The position numbers and the translations under genes were made by a program. Below are positions 11,221 through 20,199 of a DNA stretch of 64,000 bases, piece by piece (position 1 is the stretch's first letter; each line of letters opens with the position of its first letter). Below the pieces are notes generated by a model that made no database searches, was not told the DNA's origin, and saw only the letters and a program-made list of their open reading frames with translations. The DNA is from Acinetobacter sp. A47. Its GTDB lineage: Bacteria > Pseudomonadota > Gammaproteobacteria > Pseudomonadales > Moraxellaceae. Location of the stretch: NCBI RefSeq assembly GCF_000805455.1, contig NZ_JSUS01000012.1, positions 1-64,000 of the forward strand, read 5' to 3'.

Positions 11221-12054
11221 ATGTTAGAGATCGCTTTAGGCTCAGCATTGATGTATTACTTTACAACGCAAGCCTTTGAACTTGAGAAAAAGCCAGAGGG
11301 GACTGTTCATTACACAGAAACCCTGGATTCCCGTAATACTTCTTTTACCCGTAATCATCGCGAAGCTGTCGTGATTAAACCCGCTGTTGAAGATCAATTC
11401 AGGGGAATTGTTCGTCAGGCCTACGACTATAGTTGTGGTTCTGCGGCCCTGACGACATTATTAAATGGTTATGGGGGATTACGTCTAACAGAGCAGCAAA
11501 CCATGACCGGACTGCTGCAATATGGTGAATATCAACGCATTATTGAGCGCCGTAGTTTTTCCTTGTTGGATATGAAGCGCTTTGTCTCTGCGCTGGGCTT
11601 GTCAAGCGGAGGCTATCGGGGAGAATTTGCTGATTTAACTGCTTTAAAACAACCTGCCATTGTGCCGATTACCTACGCAGGTTTTAAACATTTTGTAGTA
11701 TATAAAGCTTATAAAGATGGAAGGGTGTATGTCGCTGATCCGGCCTTGGGGAATATCAGTTTTGATGAGATCAGGTTTAAGGAGATCTGGGATAATAATA
11801 CTTTGTATATAGTTGATATTCCTGAACAATATCAAAAGAATTTGTTGGCGCTTCAAGATTCTGATATGCGTCATGTAGAAGATGCAACGGTCAACCGGTA
11901 TGCCCTCGCGGATATTCAGTTCCCAACGCAAAGGTTTGAAAAACTTGCAGATAAAGCTTCTACCATGCGTAGGGTCTTGGATGCAGACCCCAAATCTGAA
12001 AACTATAACAAACCGATTACCACGTATATGCGCTTATATTACAAGCGGAAATAG
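11221..12054 (+). CDS. filB: C39-like cysteine peptidase of the fil locus (FapD-like)
   Basis: The 277-residue product starts with a hydrophobic segment (residues 1-16) that could be a membrane anchor or signal. It then has a C39/bacteriocin-processing-like papain fold: the catalytic cysteine in YDYSCGSAALTTLL (near residue 73), RRSFSLLDMKRFVSALG, the catalytic histidine in GFKHFVVYKAY, and the aspartate in VADPALGN. All three catalytic residues are present. Peptidases of this type (FapD) accompany amyloid exporters in Pseudomonas, so processing or quality control of FilA is the likely role. Symbol filB follows gene order in Acinetobacter annotations. Confidence 0.8.
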   Translation: MLEIALGSALMYYFTTQAFELEKKPEGTVHYTETLDSRNTSFTRNHREAVVIKPAVEDQFRGIVRQAYDYSCGSAALTTLLNGYGGLRLTEQQTMTGLLQYGEYQRIIERRSFSLLDMKRFVSALGLSSGGYRGEFADLTALKQPAIVPITYAGFKHFVVYKAYKDGRVYVADPALGNISFDEIRFKEIWDNNTLYIVDIPEQYQKNLLALQDSDMRHVEDATVNRYALADIQFPTQRFEKLADKASTMRRVLDADPKSENYNKPITTYMRLYYKRK

Positions 12055-12098
12055 TTAAGAAAAATCAGTAAAATTAATGTAATAGGATGCAAAGTAAA

Positions 12099-13241
12099 AT
12101 GAATCGTACATGGATGAAGATGAGTGTATTGGCGTTAAGTTTAAGCGCAATCACATCAACACTTTACGCAGCAGATGAGCAACCAGCGGCTGAAACTGCG
12201 GTACCACAAACAGATGAAGCAGCAGCTGTGACCGCCGGGGAGGCTAGTGTTGCTAATGAGACGCCCGTAAATCCTGTTGCTCCAGCTGTGGAAACGAGTC
12301 AGGCGGATCAGGCTGCGAGTGCATTACAGAAAAAAGAAACCGATGCAACGCAAGAAACCAACTTGCAGGAAGTCTTTACCTCAAATGAGCGTCAATACTC
12401 CTTGATCAAGAAAGGTGTTTTCTCATCTTACTATGATATTGATTATACTTATTATCGTGATAGCCGAGTGGATATTGCGACAGGGGATAGCACCAGTGCG
12501 CTGCAGCGCCTCCGGATAGAAGAAGATGCAAACCATACATTAACCAATACCTTCACCGTACAGTACGGTGTTCTGGATAACGTCACTTTATCTGCATCCT
12601 TGCCTTTTGTTGCGAAAAAAGAACTCTTAAAAGATAAGACCGCAGCCGGGTTAGGGGATATTAATTTTGGCGCCCGTTGGGAACCGTTCCCTCTAAAACA
12701 AGGCCGTTTGCCTTTAGTCCTGTTTGGTAGCCTTTCGACTAAAACCGGGGATAGTCCTTATGAGATTGGTATCGATGAACTCTCCACAGGTAAAGGATAT
12801 TACTCCGTTGGTGTCGGGGCAAGTACCCGTAAATATATTGATCCTGTTGTATTGTTTACTTCGGTTTCTGCCAACTATGGATTTAAGGAATCTGGCTTAA
12901 ATCAACTTCGTGGAGAACGTGTTTTAGAGAGCTTTGATCCGGGTATTAGTGGTGGTTTCGCTTTTGGTTTTGCCTATTCATTTAACTATGATGTATCGCT
13001 GACCATGTCCTACCAGCAAAGCTTTAATACGGGGGCAAAATTCTACTTCAAACAGGGTGAAAGCTACGAGTCAGCTGACCAAAGTAGTGCCATGCTGTCC
13101 TTTGCCCTGGGCGTGCGGGTATCTCCTGAAACCATTGTAAATGGTACCGTTGGAATCGGTTTAACCGAAGATGCGCCAGATGTAACACTTGGTCTGTCTT
13201 TCCCACTTGATATTATAGGTTTTGGCAAAAAAATTCGTTAA
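12099..13241 (+). CDS. filC: Outer-membrane beta-barrel protein of the fil locus (FapF/phenol-MetA-like)
   Basis: A signal peptide (MSVLALSLSAITSTLYA) is followed by an Ala/Pro/Glu-rich soluble stretch to about residue 95, including a heptad-like helix (QADQAASALQKKETDATQE). From about residue 105 there is a beta-barrel pattern ending in alternating residues. FTVQYGVLDNVTLSASLPFV resembles the first hairpins of the phenol-MetA-pathway/FapF-type barrels. FapF is a gated amyloid channel with an N-terminal helix plug, and the layout here is the same. The start is ATG 12099 or 12087; the former places AGGA at a usable distance. filD starts 10 bases on. Confidence 0.7.
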   Translation: MNRTWMKMSVLALSLSAITSTLYAADEQPAAETAVPQTDEAAAVTAGEASVANETPVNPVAPAVETSQADQAASALQKKETDATQETNLQEVFTSNERQYSLIKKGVFSSYYDIDYTYYRDSRVDIATGDSTSALQRLRIEEDANHTLTNTFTVQYGVLDNVTLSASLPFVAKKELLKDKTAAGLGDINFGARWEPFPLKQGRLPLVLFGSLSTKTGDSPYEIGIDELSTGKGYYSVGVGASTRKYIDPVVLFTSVSANYGFKESGLNQLRGERVLESFDPGISGGFAFGFAYSFNYDVSLTMSYQQSFNTGAKFYFKQGESYESADQSSAMLSFALGVRVSPETIVNGTVGIGLTEDAPDVTLGLSFPLDIIGFGKKIR

Positions 13242-13250
13242 GGAGATGTA

Positions 13251-14918
13251 ATGGTGAAACACCTTAAATTATGTCCTTTATCGATAGCCATTTTCTTTGC
13301 TGGTTTATCTACTGTTGCCAATGCACAGTTAGGACAAGACTTATCTGTAGATCTGAGATCTCTTTCTTTGGGAAACGCGGTTACAGCCGATCCTCCAGGG
13401 ATCAGTGCCGTTCATTTTAACCCTGCTGCACTGGCAAAATTAGATGGTTTGCAAACCGATGTACAAGGGATTCTGGCCAATTTCGCGATTAAACGAGATT
13501 ATTCAGCACCAGCAGGCTATAACGTTTTTGGCTATTCCGATGACCCCCTGGTATGTAATGATGGCCCTGAAATTGATTCCAATATCTGTACCGATTTTAA
13601 AGGAACGGTTCATGGCGATGTGGAATATGCCAGTATCTATGTACCGATATTAAAGAAGATTGTTGATTTAGGCCCCAACTCACCTTTAGTTGCGCCTACC
13701 GCAGGGATTTCCTATAAGCCGCCTGGCTCGAAAGTAACCTATGCAACGGCAGTATATGCGCCTTTAGTTGCTGGTTTTGGAGCGGAAGATGGTAATCCGA
13801 GTAACTATATGGGACAGCAGGTTGCTTTAGAGCGTATTACCTATCTGTCGCCGTCTTTTGGCTATCAGGTCAACGATCACTTGTCCTTAGGCGCATCATT
13901 TGGCATGTCTTATCAAGCCATTGCAATGAAAACCGACTTACGTTTCCCGAATGAAATGGTTGGGGTGTTACGTATGGTCGATGAAGTTGTATGCCGGCCT
14001 TTTAAAGACAATGGCGATATCATTACCGATCTCTTATTGTTTGGTATCTGTAATGCCAAAGAAGGCATGAACCCATTTAACAAAATGGGGGCGATGGATG
14101 TTTCCCTCGAACAATCGCTTAGTCCAAGTTATAACCTGGGCTTACTTTGGGAGCCGACTGACGACTTTAGCTTTGGTATGGTCTATCAAAGTGAAGCAAA
14201 GATGCGTTTGAAGGGCAAGTATCTAATTAATAATGCCGTAGCACCACAGCAACTGGTTGCCGGCTTAAACTCTTCTGCTACCGGACAAATCCTTGCGGCT
14301 ATTTTGGGGTTACCGGGGTATGTCCCGAATGTTGAATCTGGGCTGGTCGCCATGGATTTCAAATATCCACAGCACTTTAAGGCAGGCATCAAATACAAAA
14401 TATTTCCTGATTTACAAATGAACTTTGATGTGGGCTGGACGGACTTCTCGGCCTGGGACAAGTTCAGGTTCGAATTTGACCGTCAAATTTCATTATTGAA
14501 AGTTGCCAAGCTTTTATCTAATGATGTCACCGACCGTTCTCTGGCTTTGCCATTGAAATTCCAGTCTTCCTGGCGTTGGGGAATTGGCTTTGAATATTCT
14601 GCCACAGACCGGTTGAAGTTAAGGATGGGATATGAACCCCGTACCAGTTCAATTCCGGACGACAAGCGGAATACCATGGTACCCATTAATAATGCACAGT
14701 TATTTGGTTTAGGGATTGGTTATCGGTTTGATCAGGATACCGATCTGGATCTGTCATTGGGTTTTTTACGTAGTCGTGATGATATACCGGCCAACACAAG
14801 TAGCCTTTCAAACAAGACCGGGGTAGATAATATTTTATTAAACCCTTATGCAGGCTTGAATGTCAAAACAAATACCAAGGTAACCTTGCTTGGCATTAAC
14901 TATAGAACAAGATGGTAA
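13251..14918 (+). CDS. filD: OmpP1/FadL-family outer-membrane protein of the fil locus
   Basis: The 555-residue product has a Sec signal (cleavage likely after TVANA) and the FadL/OmpP1 N-terminus: DLRSLSLGNAVTADPPGIS followed by HFNPAALAKL, the region that forms the plug in FadL. Long amphipathic strands continue to the end, which finishes in an aromatic-rich strand (LLGINYRTRW). FadL-type barrels carry hydrophobic molecules, but within this locus a role in surface assembly is equally possible. A very strong AAGGAGAT site precedes ATG 13251. Its stop overlaps the filE start. Confidence 0.78.
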   Translation: MVKHLKLCPLSIAIFFAGLSTVANAQLGQDLSVDLRSLSLGNAVTADPPGISAVHFNPAALAKLDGLQTDVQGILANFAIKRDYSAPAGYNVFGYSDDPLVCNDGPEIDSNICTDFKGTVHGDVEYASIYVPILKKIVDLGPNSPLVAPTAGISYKPPGSKVTYATAVYAPLVAGFGAEDGNPSNYMGQQVALERITYLSPSFGYQVNDHLSLGASFGMSYQAIAMKTDLRFPNEMVGVLRMVDEVVCRPFKDNGDIITDLLLFGICNAKEGMNPFNKMGAMDVSLEQSLSPSYNLGLLWEPTDDFSFGMVYQSEAKMRLKGKYLINNAVAPQQLVAGLNSSATGQILAAILGLPGYVPNVESGLVAMDFKYPQHFKAGIKYKIFPDLQMNFDVGWTDFSAWDKFRFEFDRQISLLKVAKLLSNDVTDRSLALPLKFQSSWRWGIGFEYSATDRLKLRMGYEPRTSSIPDDKRNTMVPINNAQLFGLGIGYRFDQDTDLDLSLGFLRSRDDIPANTSSLSNKTGVDNILLNPYAGLNVKTNTKVTLLGINYRTRW

Positions 14919-16177
14919 TGTATAAAATAATGATGAAACAGCCGCTACTTGTGACTTTGCTGATGATACTGGGCAGTGGAGGAGCTGTATCTGCTGAAGA
15001 TGGCTTCTATACAATCATTGGTCCCGATGGGCGGCCAATGATTATTCCTCAAAAGAAACAATCTCAGCCTAAAACTCTCCCGGCCCAGCAAAAGCCAGAG
15101 CAGAACCTTCACAATGAGGAAGTAAAAAAAGTTGAAGAAAAGCAAAAACAGCCAGATAAAATCATTAGCTCTGTTCAGAAAGTGCCGGAAACACAAATAG
15201 CTACAGAGACATCTTCGCAAAAGTATCATCCCCGTATTCCTGTTTCCTCTCATACGGTTCCGGCTGTCTCCGCTCCAGCAGAGCAAGCGAAGCCAGAAGA
15301 AACTCAAAAACAATCCGCGCAATCACCCGCTGTAAAAACAGGTTTACCGAAAGTCACCTCAGCCCCGGCATCCGCTCCCGTTCAGACACCTCTGCCTGCG
15401 GTGATGCCGGCTAGCACGGCCGAGAAACCCGACAAAAGAGAACAGCCAAAGCCTAAACCAGCTGTTGAACAAGTGCAGCACGAGACAACGGGCTCAACCC
15501 CGTTAACTCAGGTGGATGGTGTGGAATATGTCAATAATGAGTATTTGGAAGCGCAGGAATTTAATCTTGATGGCAAAAAACGCTTTTATAGCATGCCGGA
15601 TGGTACCGGGCGTATGGAAACCATTGAGCGTAAAAAAGGGGTCAGCCAGTCGATGCTCAACCGGTTATTGAACCGGAATATTAAAGCTGAAGTACCGATT
15701 GTATTGTCCAGTACCTATATCCGTTTATCTGCTGAGGATCTGGCAACCACTTTTGAAAATGATCGCTGTTTTTTAAAAGATTATACCAAGTCAATCAAGA
15801 CCTTAACGCCTAAAAAAGAAGTGGGTGTCTGGCCAAGGAAGCCATTGAAGGAAAAATTTGAATATGACGTGGTCAAGCTGGAACCGGGCATTGAATATAT
15901 ACAGATTGCCTCTTATGCCGCCAGTAATGAAAAGCCGGTTTATTATTGGCCGCTGGTGGTATTTCTCGATAAAAAAGGATGTGCGCAGGAGGCTGTAAGT
16001 GGTTTCAAGAATAACTCAGTCAATACAACATTACTGCAACATGCAGCAATTCAGGGCGTGATAAAAATTCCGCCGCAGGCTGAATATCTAATGATGACCC
16101 CGCTTGCTTCGGCCATTGATGTGCCTGAAAGCGAATTGTCCAATCAAGGCCAGATCAGGATCTCTGCTTTAAAATAA
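14912..16177 (+). CDS. filE: FilE-type exported protein with Pro/Lys-rich linker
   Basis: A short signal peptide (PLLVTLLMILGSGGAVSAE) leads into GFYTIIGPDGRPMIIPQ, then about 150 residues rich in Lys, Pro, Gln, Ala and Ser. Such a stretch is unstructured and could span the periplasm. The C-terminal half (from about residue 195, DGVEYVNNEYLE) is globular, with RFYSMPDGTGRMETIERKKG and a later segment with two cysteines (NDRCFLKDY, KKGCAQE) that could form a disulfide. No known catalytic motif is seen. The start is ATG 14912 or ATG 14918, the latter overlapping the filD stop as TAATG; translation is probably coupled. Confidence 0.7.
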   Translation: MVMYKIMMKQPLLVTLLMILGSGGAVSAEDGFYTIIGPDGRPMIIPQKKQSQPKTLPAQQKPEQNLHNEEVKKVEEKQKQPDKIISSVQKVPETQIATETSSQKYHPRIPVSSHTVPAVSAPAEQAKPEETQKQSAQSPAVKTGLPKVTSAPASAPVQTPLPAVMPASTAEKPDKREQPKPKPAVEQVQHETTGSTPLTQVDGVEYVNNEYLEAQEFNLDGKKRFYSMPDGTGRMETIERKKGVSQSMLNRLLNRNIKAEVPIVLSSTYIRLSAEDLATTFENDRCFLKDYTKSIKTLTPKKEVGVWPRKPLKEKFEYDVVKLEPGIEYIQIASYAASNEKPVYYWPLVVFLDKKGCAQEAVSGFKNNSVNTTLLQHAAIQGVIKIPPQAEYLMMTPLASAIDVPESELSNQGQIRISALK

Positions 16178-16198
16178 GCAATAAAAGGATAGAAGTGT

Positions 16199-18175
16199 AT
16201 GAATAAGAAAATAATGTTTCCCTTTGCCATATCTACGCTTGCATTGATGTTGCATGGCTGTGGTGGTGAAAGTGCAAAAATTAATGGAGATCCTGGCAAA
16301 GGCGTTGATGGTATTACCTCGAATACCAGTTGTTCGATAACAGCAAATGACTGCTTGCAATTTGTAATGGATTATCCAATTGCAGGGCTTAATTTCGATT
16401 GTAGTACGGATAAGGTCAATCATTTTGCCACCAAACTGGAAGGCAATATTGTGACAGGTGCTTGTAAGTTAGGTGACAGTGTCAACTTCTATATACAAGG
16501 TACGGAAGCGCGTAAAATCAGTTTGGGTACAATCAAGCTTGATGAGATTGCCAAACTAAAAATGGCTACGCCACCGAGAATACGTCTGATTGACCTGGCC
16601 ATCGCCATGACCGGTAAAACACCGGCATCGCTCACCATGAGTGATAATACGACACGTGTAGCAGTCGCTTTGGTGAAAATATTTCAGGGATTGGGAATTG
16701 AGAGAAAGGATAATACTGCTGGCGATATTCAGCCGACAGAATTGAGCAAAGACAAAAAAGATCTTTTGGCAAATATCAGCAAAGATATCGGAACACAAGA
16801 ATTTATCAGCGGTGAATATAGCAGTATTTTAAAACCATGGTTGAATGTTGATCAGGTCTCGGATGAGCAGGCCCTTGCCTTGCTGACAGACCTGTTAAAT
16901 TTATCCAATACCGGAGTGTGGCAAGCCGATTTGCCAATTACCAAGGCCGGTGGTGAGACGACCAATACTTCCTCTTCTGCCACACCAAGACCGGACGGAT
17001 TTTTTGGGTGCAACAAAGAGATCTATGCAAATTGCACCAAGAATAGCAGCAATTTATTGCATTCAATGGGGAATTTCCTGTTAATCTCTGATCGTCAGGG
17101 CTATATTTTAGGGTATGGTCAGCAATGGCGTGGACCTGCGACCATAACCAATGATCTGGTGTTGGCTCCTTATGTATTGACGACGAAAGTCAAACCGCAA
17201 AAAATGCAGGTCAATGCACAAAATACATGGTTTGATCAGATTGGCAAGATGATAAATTCTAGCCAGCCGTTACGCTTTAATCTCAATAATAATGCCGCAG
17301 AAGACTTGTTATTAAAGCAAGGCAAGATGATTAATGGAACCACGATTGCAGGAACAGAAAGTATCTACAAGCAGTTAAACAAGCTAAAAGATACAGATAG
17401 TATTGATCCTAAAGTCTTAGGTACCTGGCAACAGACAATTGCAGGGGAAAGCTATAAAGGTGTAATTGATATTGTCCGGGTCAATCCTTCTAGCTATCTG
17501 GCAAAAGATATCTTTAAGACCGCTGCCAATGTCGAGCCAAAGCAGTCCTATATCTTTCCTTTATATGCCACTTTAACATTTAGATTTCAGGATAATGCGT
17601 TCCCTGCTGTAGATATGGGCATCGTCATTGATGAACATGGCGATATACGCACAGATATTAAGCCGAATGCAACAGCAACAGATATGTCCGGTATTTGTGG
17701 AACGGTCAAATCTGTTAACGCGGATGGCACCATTACCGACAGTAATGATCAGATCCAGTATAGAATCGGCACCACAGGGGCGACCTTGTTTTCGACATAT
17801 GACAAATCTGTTTCTGTAAAAATGATCTTGTCCAACCCGAAATTCGGTAATGTGGATGGCGCAATGTTTGGTCTCAACCTCACTGCCGGTACAGGAGCCA
17901 AGATTAACATTCATAACTTGCTTGCCGGACAGGCTTCCGGGATTAACCTCACCGATTTTTCTAACAATACTGTAACCTGGTCCAATACTTATGCGGCTTA
18001 TCAGCTGTCATACAATCAACTGTATGATGATTTGAAAAATGATACAGAGCGGAATAAGTATGTTAAACCGACAGATGAAGAACGGGCTTTAGCAAAACGT
18101 TTTTCGGGAACAGTGTCGATCAAGATTGCTGATCAGGGCATCCCGGCATGTAATGCCATTAAGGTTAAATCCTGA
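16199..18175 (+). CDS. filF: FilF-type large lipoprotein
   Basis: The 658-residue product has a lipoprotein signal with the lipobox LHGC (cysteine 21) followed by a glycine-rich segment, so it should be lipid-anchored to the outer membrane. The mature part has several cysteine pairs (SNTSCSITANDCL, FFGCNKEIYANC, SGICGTV, IPACNA) suggesting periplasmic or surface disulfides. No recognised enzymatic domain. AAGGA at 16184-16188 precedes the start. It is the last gene of the fil operon and is followed by a strong terminator. Acinetobacter annotations call this position FilF; function is not established from the sequence. Confidence 0.72.
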   Translation: MNKKIMFPFAISTLALMLHGCGGESAKINGDPGKGVDGITSNTSCSITANDCLQFVMDYPIAGLNFDCSTDKVNHFATKLEGNIVTGACKLGDSVNFYIQGTEARKISLGTIKLDEIAKLKMATPPRIRLIDLAIAMTGKTPASLTMSDNTTRVAVALVKIFQGLGIERKDNTAGDIQPTELSKDKKDLLANISKDIGTQEFISGEYSSILKPWLNVDQVSDEQALALLTDLLNLSNTGVWQADLPITKAGGETTNTSSSATPRPDGFFGCNKEIYANCTKNSSNLLHSMGNFLLISDRQGYILGYGQQWRGPATITNDLVLAPYVLTTKVKPQKMQVNAQNTWFDQIGKMINSSQPLRFNLNNNAAEDLLLKQGKMINGTTIAGTESIYKQLNKLKDTDSIDPKVLGTWQQTIAGESYKGVIDIVRVNPSSYLAKDIFKTAANVEPKQSYIFPLYATLTFRFQDNAFPAVDMGIVIDEHGDIRTDIKPNATATDMSGICGTVKSVNADGTITDSNDQIQYRIGTTGATLFSTYDKSVSVKMILSNPKFGNVDGAMFGLNLTAGTGAKINIHNLLAGQASGINLTDFSNNTVTWSNTYAAYQLSYNQLYDDLKNDTERNKYVKPTDEERALAKRFSGTVSIKIADQGIPACNAIKVKS

Positions 18176-18190
18176 TCCTGACAAGATAAA

Positions 18191-18219
18191 AAAAAGACCG
18201 CGAAAATGCGGTCTTTTTT
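18191..18219. terminator. Bidirectional terminator between filF and a convergent Nudix gene
   Basis: AAAAAGACCGC pairs with GCGGTCTTTTT around GAAAAT. A and T runs on both sides let it serve filF on the plus strand and the Nudix gene on the minus strand. Confidence 0.88.
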
Positions 18220-18221
18220 AT

Positions 18222-18770
18222 TTAACCGGTATGGTCCAGGCGTGTGCCGAGCGTTTCTAAATGTGTTGGAAACTGTCCACTTTTACGGTCGGCAAAATAA
18301 TGTCTGAGCGTTTGTTCAACGCTCGGAAACGCCAGCTCTTGCCATGGGATTTCATGTTCTTCAAATAGGCGACATTCGATGCTTTCTTCACCGGCGCCGA
18401 ACAGGCCCTGTTTTAACTGGGCTTTAAATAGTACGTAAATCTGTCCGATACGCGGAATATTGTACATACAATACAGCTGTTCAATCTCTACTTCAGCTTC
18501 TGCCTCTTCACGGGTTTCGCGTGCGGCACCTTGTTCCATGGTTTCAAATAATTCCATATAACCGGCAGGTAAGGTCCAGAGCCCGTAACGTGGTTCAATG
18601 GCCCGGCGGCACAGTAAAACTTTATCTTCCCACAGGGCTAATGCACCGCAAATGACTTTGGGATTTTCATAATGGATGTTGCCACAATGTGTACAAACCA
18701 ATCGTGTTTTATGATCACCTAGTGGAATTTTTGCTTCAGTTTGATGTCCGCACGCAACGCAAAAGCTCAT
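18222..18770 (-). CDS. Nudix hydrolase with N-terminal zinc ribbon
   Basis: The 182-residue protein has two CxxC pairs (CVACG near residue 4 and CTHCG near residue 28) that form a zinc ribbon as in NudC-like enzymes. A Nudix domain follows, with WTLPAGYMELFETMEQGAARETREEAEAE, a fit to GX5EX7REUXEEXGU except that the final glycine position is alanine. These enzymes hydrolyse nucleoside diphosphate derivatives; the substrate cannot be read here, and it is too short for NudC itself. The frame extends to 18887, but MSFCVACG at 18770 is the natural start. Divergent from nudL 130 bases away. Confidence 0.82.
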   Translation of the reverse strand: MSFCVACGHQTEAKIPLGDHKTRLVCTHCGNIHYENPKVICGALALWEDKVLLCRRAIEPRYGLWTLPAGYMELFETMEQGAARETREEAEAEVEIEQLYCMYNIPRIGQIYVLFKAQLKQGLFGAGEESIECRLFEEHEIPWQELAFPSVEQTLRHYFADRKSGQFPTHLETLGTRLDHTG

Positions 18771-18899
18771 AATTATCATCAGCCGTAGAGATAACTCAGC
18801 ATAACCGAATTTTAATGACTTCGCATCATGATCTATGATTGCTGCTAAAAATTCGGCTATGATGCAGATTAAGGAAAATGAGAACAAGAGATAATTGAG

Positions 18900-19505
18900 A
18901 TGGAAGAACCATCGTTAATCGCGCTTTTACAACAACGGTTACGTTTTTCCAAACGAATCCAGCAGGCTGACGCTGCGGTGCTGATCGCGATTACCCAGGA
19001 AAGCCAGCCTAAAGTATTGCTGACCCGACGCTCCATGCAACTGTCTCAACACGCGGGGGAAGTTTCTTTTCCGGGGGGGAAGCGTGATCCGAGTGATACC
19101 AGCAACATTGTGGTGGCATTACGTGAGGCGCAAGAGGAAACCGCACTGAATCCTTTTGATGTGAAATTGTTAGGTGATTTACCGATTCAGCGGGCACGCA
19201 GTGGTTTGTCTGTTAAACCCATTGTCGGGCTGATTCCAGCTCAGGTTGAGCTGATTGCCCAGCCAACCGAGATTGACCGGATTTTCTTTGTTCCCTTACA
19301 GGAGCTTATCGATGCTCCACCTTTACCATACGAAGTTCGCCTTGCGCGTCAGTCGTTATATTTTCCGAGCATGCAGGTCGACAGCGAGGTTGTCTGGGGA
19401 CTTACGGCGCGGATGTTGATTTCATTATTCCAATATGGACTGGGATATCAAAAGCATTGGCCATTTCTGGTCAATCCACCGCATTTTGGTGTCGCAAAGT
19501 TCTAA
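18900..19505 (+). CDS. nudL: CoA pyrophosphatase-type Nudix hydrolase
   Basis: The 201-residue Nudix protein has the CoA-pyrophosphatase (YeaB/NudL, UPF0035) signature: LLTRRSMQLSQHAGEVSFPG at about residues 40-60, followed by GKRDPSD and the Nudix helix ALREAQEETAL. Family members split CoA and its derivatives into acyl-phosphopantetheine and 3',5'-ADP using Mg or Mn. The glycine-rich stretch before the Nudix helix is intact. It is followed after 21 bases by a gamma-carbonic anhydrase-like gene and may be co-transcribed. Confidence 0.87.
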   Translation: MEEPSLIALLQQRLRFSKRIQQADAAVLIAITQESQPKVLLTRRSMQLSQHAGEVSFPGGKRDPSDTSNIVVALREAQEETALNPFDVKLLGDLPIQRARSGLSVKPIVGLIPAQVELIAQPTEIDRIFFVPLQELIDAPPLPYEVRLARQSLYFPSMQVDSEVVWGLTARMLISLFQYGLGYQKHWPFLVNPPHFGVAKF

Positions 19506-19526
19506 TTTTTTTAAAGGATTTTTAGC

Positions 19527-20057
19527 ATGATGTATTGCTATCAGGGATTGAGTCCAAAAGCCTTGCATGAGCCTTGGGATGGCTGGGTTGCACCGACAGC
19601 GACTGTTATAGGTCAGGTTGAATTTGGTCGGCAGGTCAGTATCTGGTTTGGCGCGGTGGTCCGTGCTGACAATTGTGTGATACGGATTGGTGATTTTTCA
19701 AATATTCAGGAAAATGCCGTGCTACATACCGATACCGGTATTGAGCTCACTATTGGTGACTATGTCACGGTCGGACATAAAGCCATGTTGCATGGTTGCT
19801 GTATCGGTGATAATTCACTGATCGGGATGAATGCAGTGATTTTGAATCATGCTGTCATTGGCAAAAACTGCATTATTGGCGCCAACGCGCTGATTCCTGA
19901 AGGCAAGGTAATTCCGGATAACGCTGTGGTGATGGGTTCTCCGGGAAAAGTGGTGAAAATACTGGATGAGCAGGGGGCGGCACGATTGCGCTTAAGCGCC
20001 TTGCATTATGCTGAACATTACAAAAATTTTTTAAATCTGCAACCTTTTAATTTTTAA
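19527..20057 (+). CDS. Gamma-carbonic anhydrase-like hexapeptide-repeat protein
   Basis: The 176-residue left-handed beta-helix protein of the YrdA/PaaY type has repeated hexapeptide patterns (IGDFSNIQENAVL, IGDYVTVGHKAML, IGDNSLIGMNAVI, IGKNCIIGANALI). The three zinc-ligand histidines are visible in ENAVLHTD, TVGHKAML and MLHGC. Family members can be carbonic anhydrases or thioesterases; many show no clear activity. AAAGGA precedes the double start ATGATG (19527 or 19530). A terminator follows. Confidence 0.85.
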   Translation: MMYCYQGLSPKALHEPWDGWVAPTATVIGQVEFGRQVSIWFGAVVRADNCVIRIGDFSNIQENAVLHTDTGIELTIGDYVTVGHKAMLHGCCIGDNSLIGMNAVILNHAVIGKNCIIGANALIPEGKVIPDNAVVMGSPGKVVKILDEQGAARLRLSALHYAEHYKNFLNLQPFNF

Positions 20058-20085
20058 CCGCATGGTAAAGTCAAAGTTTCAATGT

Positions 20086-20109
20086 AGCCAGGTGTAGTCC
20101 TGGCTTTTT
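20086..20109 (+). terminator. Intrinsic terminator before tsaB
   Basis: AGCCAGG and CCTGGCT form a 7-bp stem around TGTAGT, followed by TTTT. Confidence 0.8.
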
Positions 20110-20199
20110 ATTGAGATAAAAAAGCCAATAACTCGCCTATCCTGTTTGAGTGGAGTATGATACTCGACGTTTTTATCTATTTTCGGCTAAGGTTTTTGC

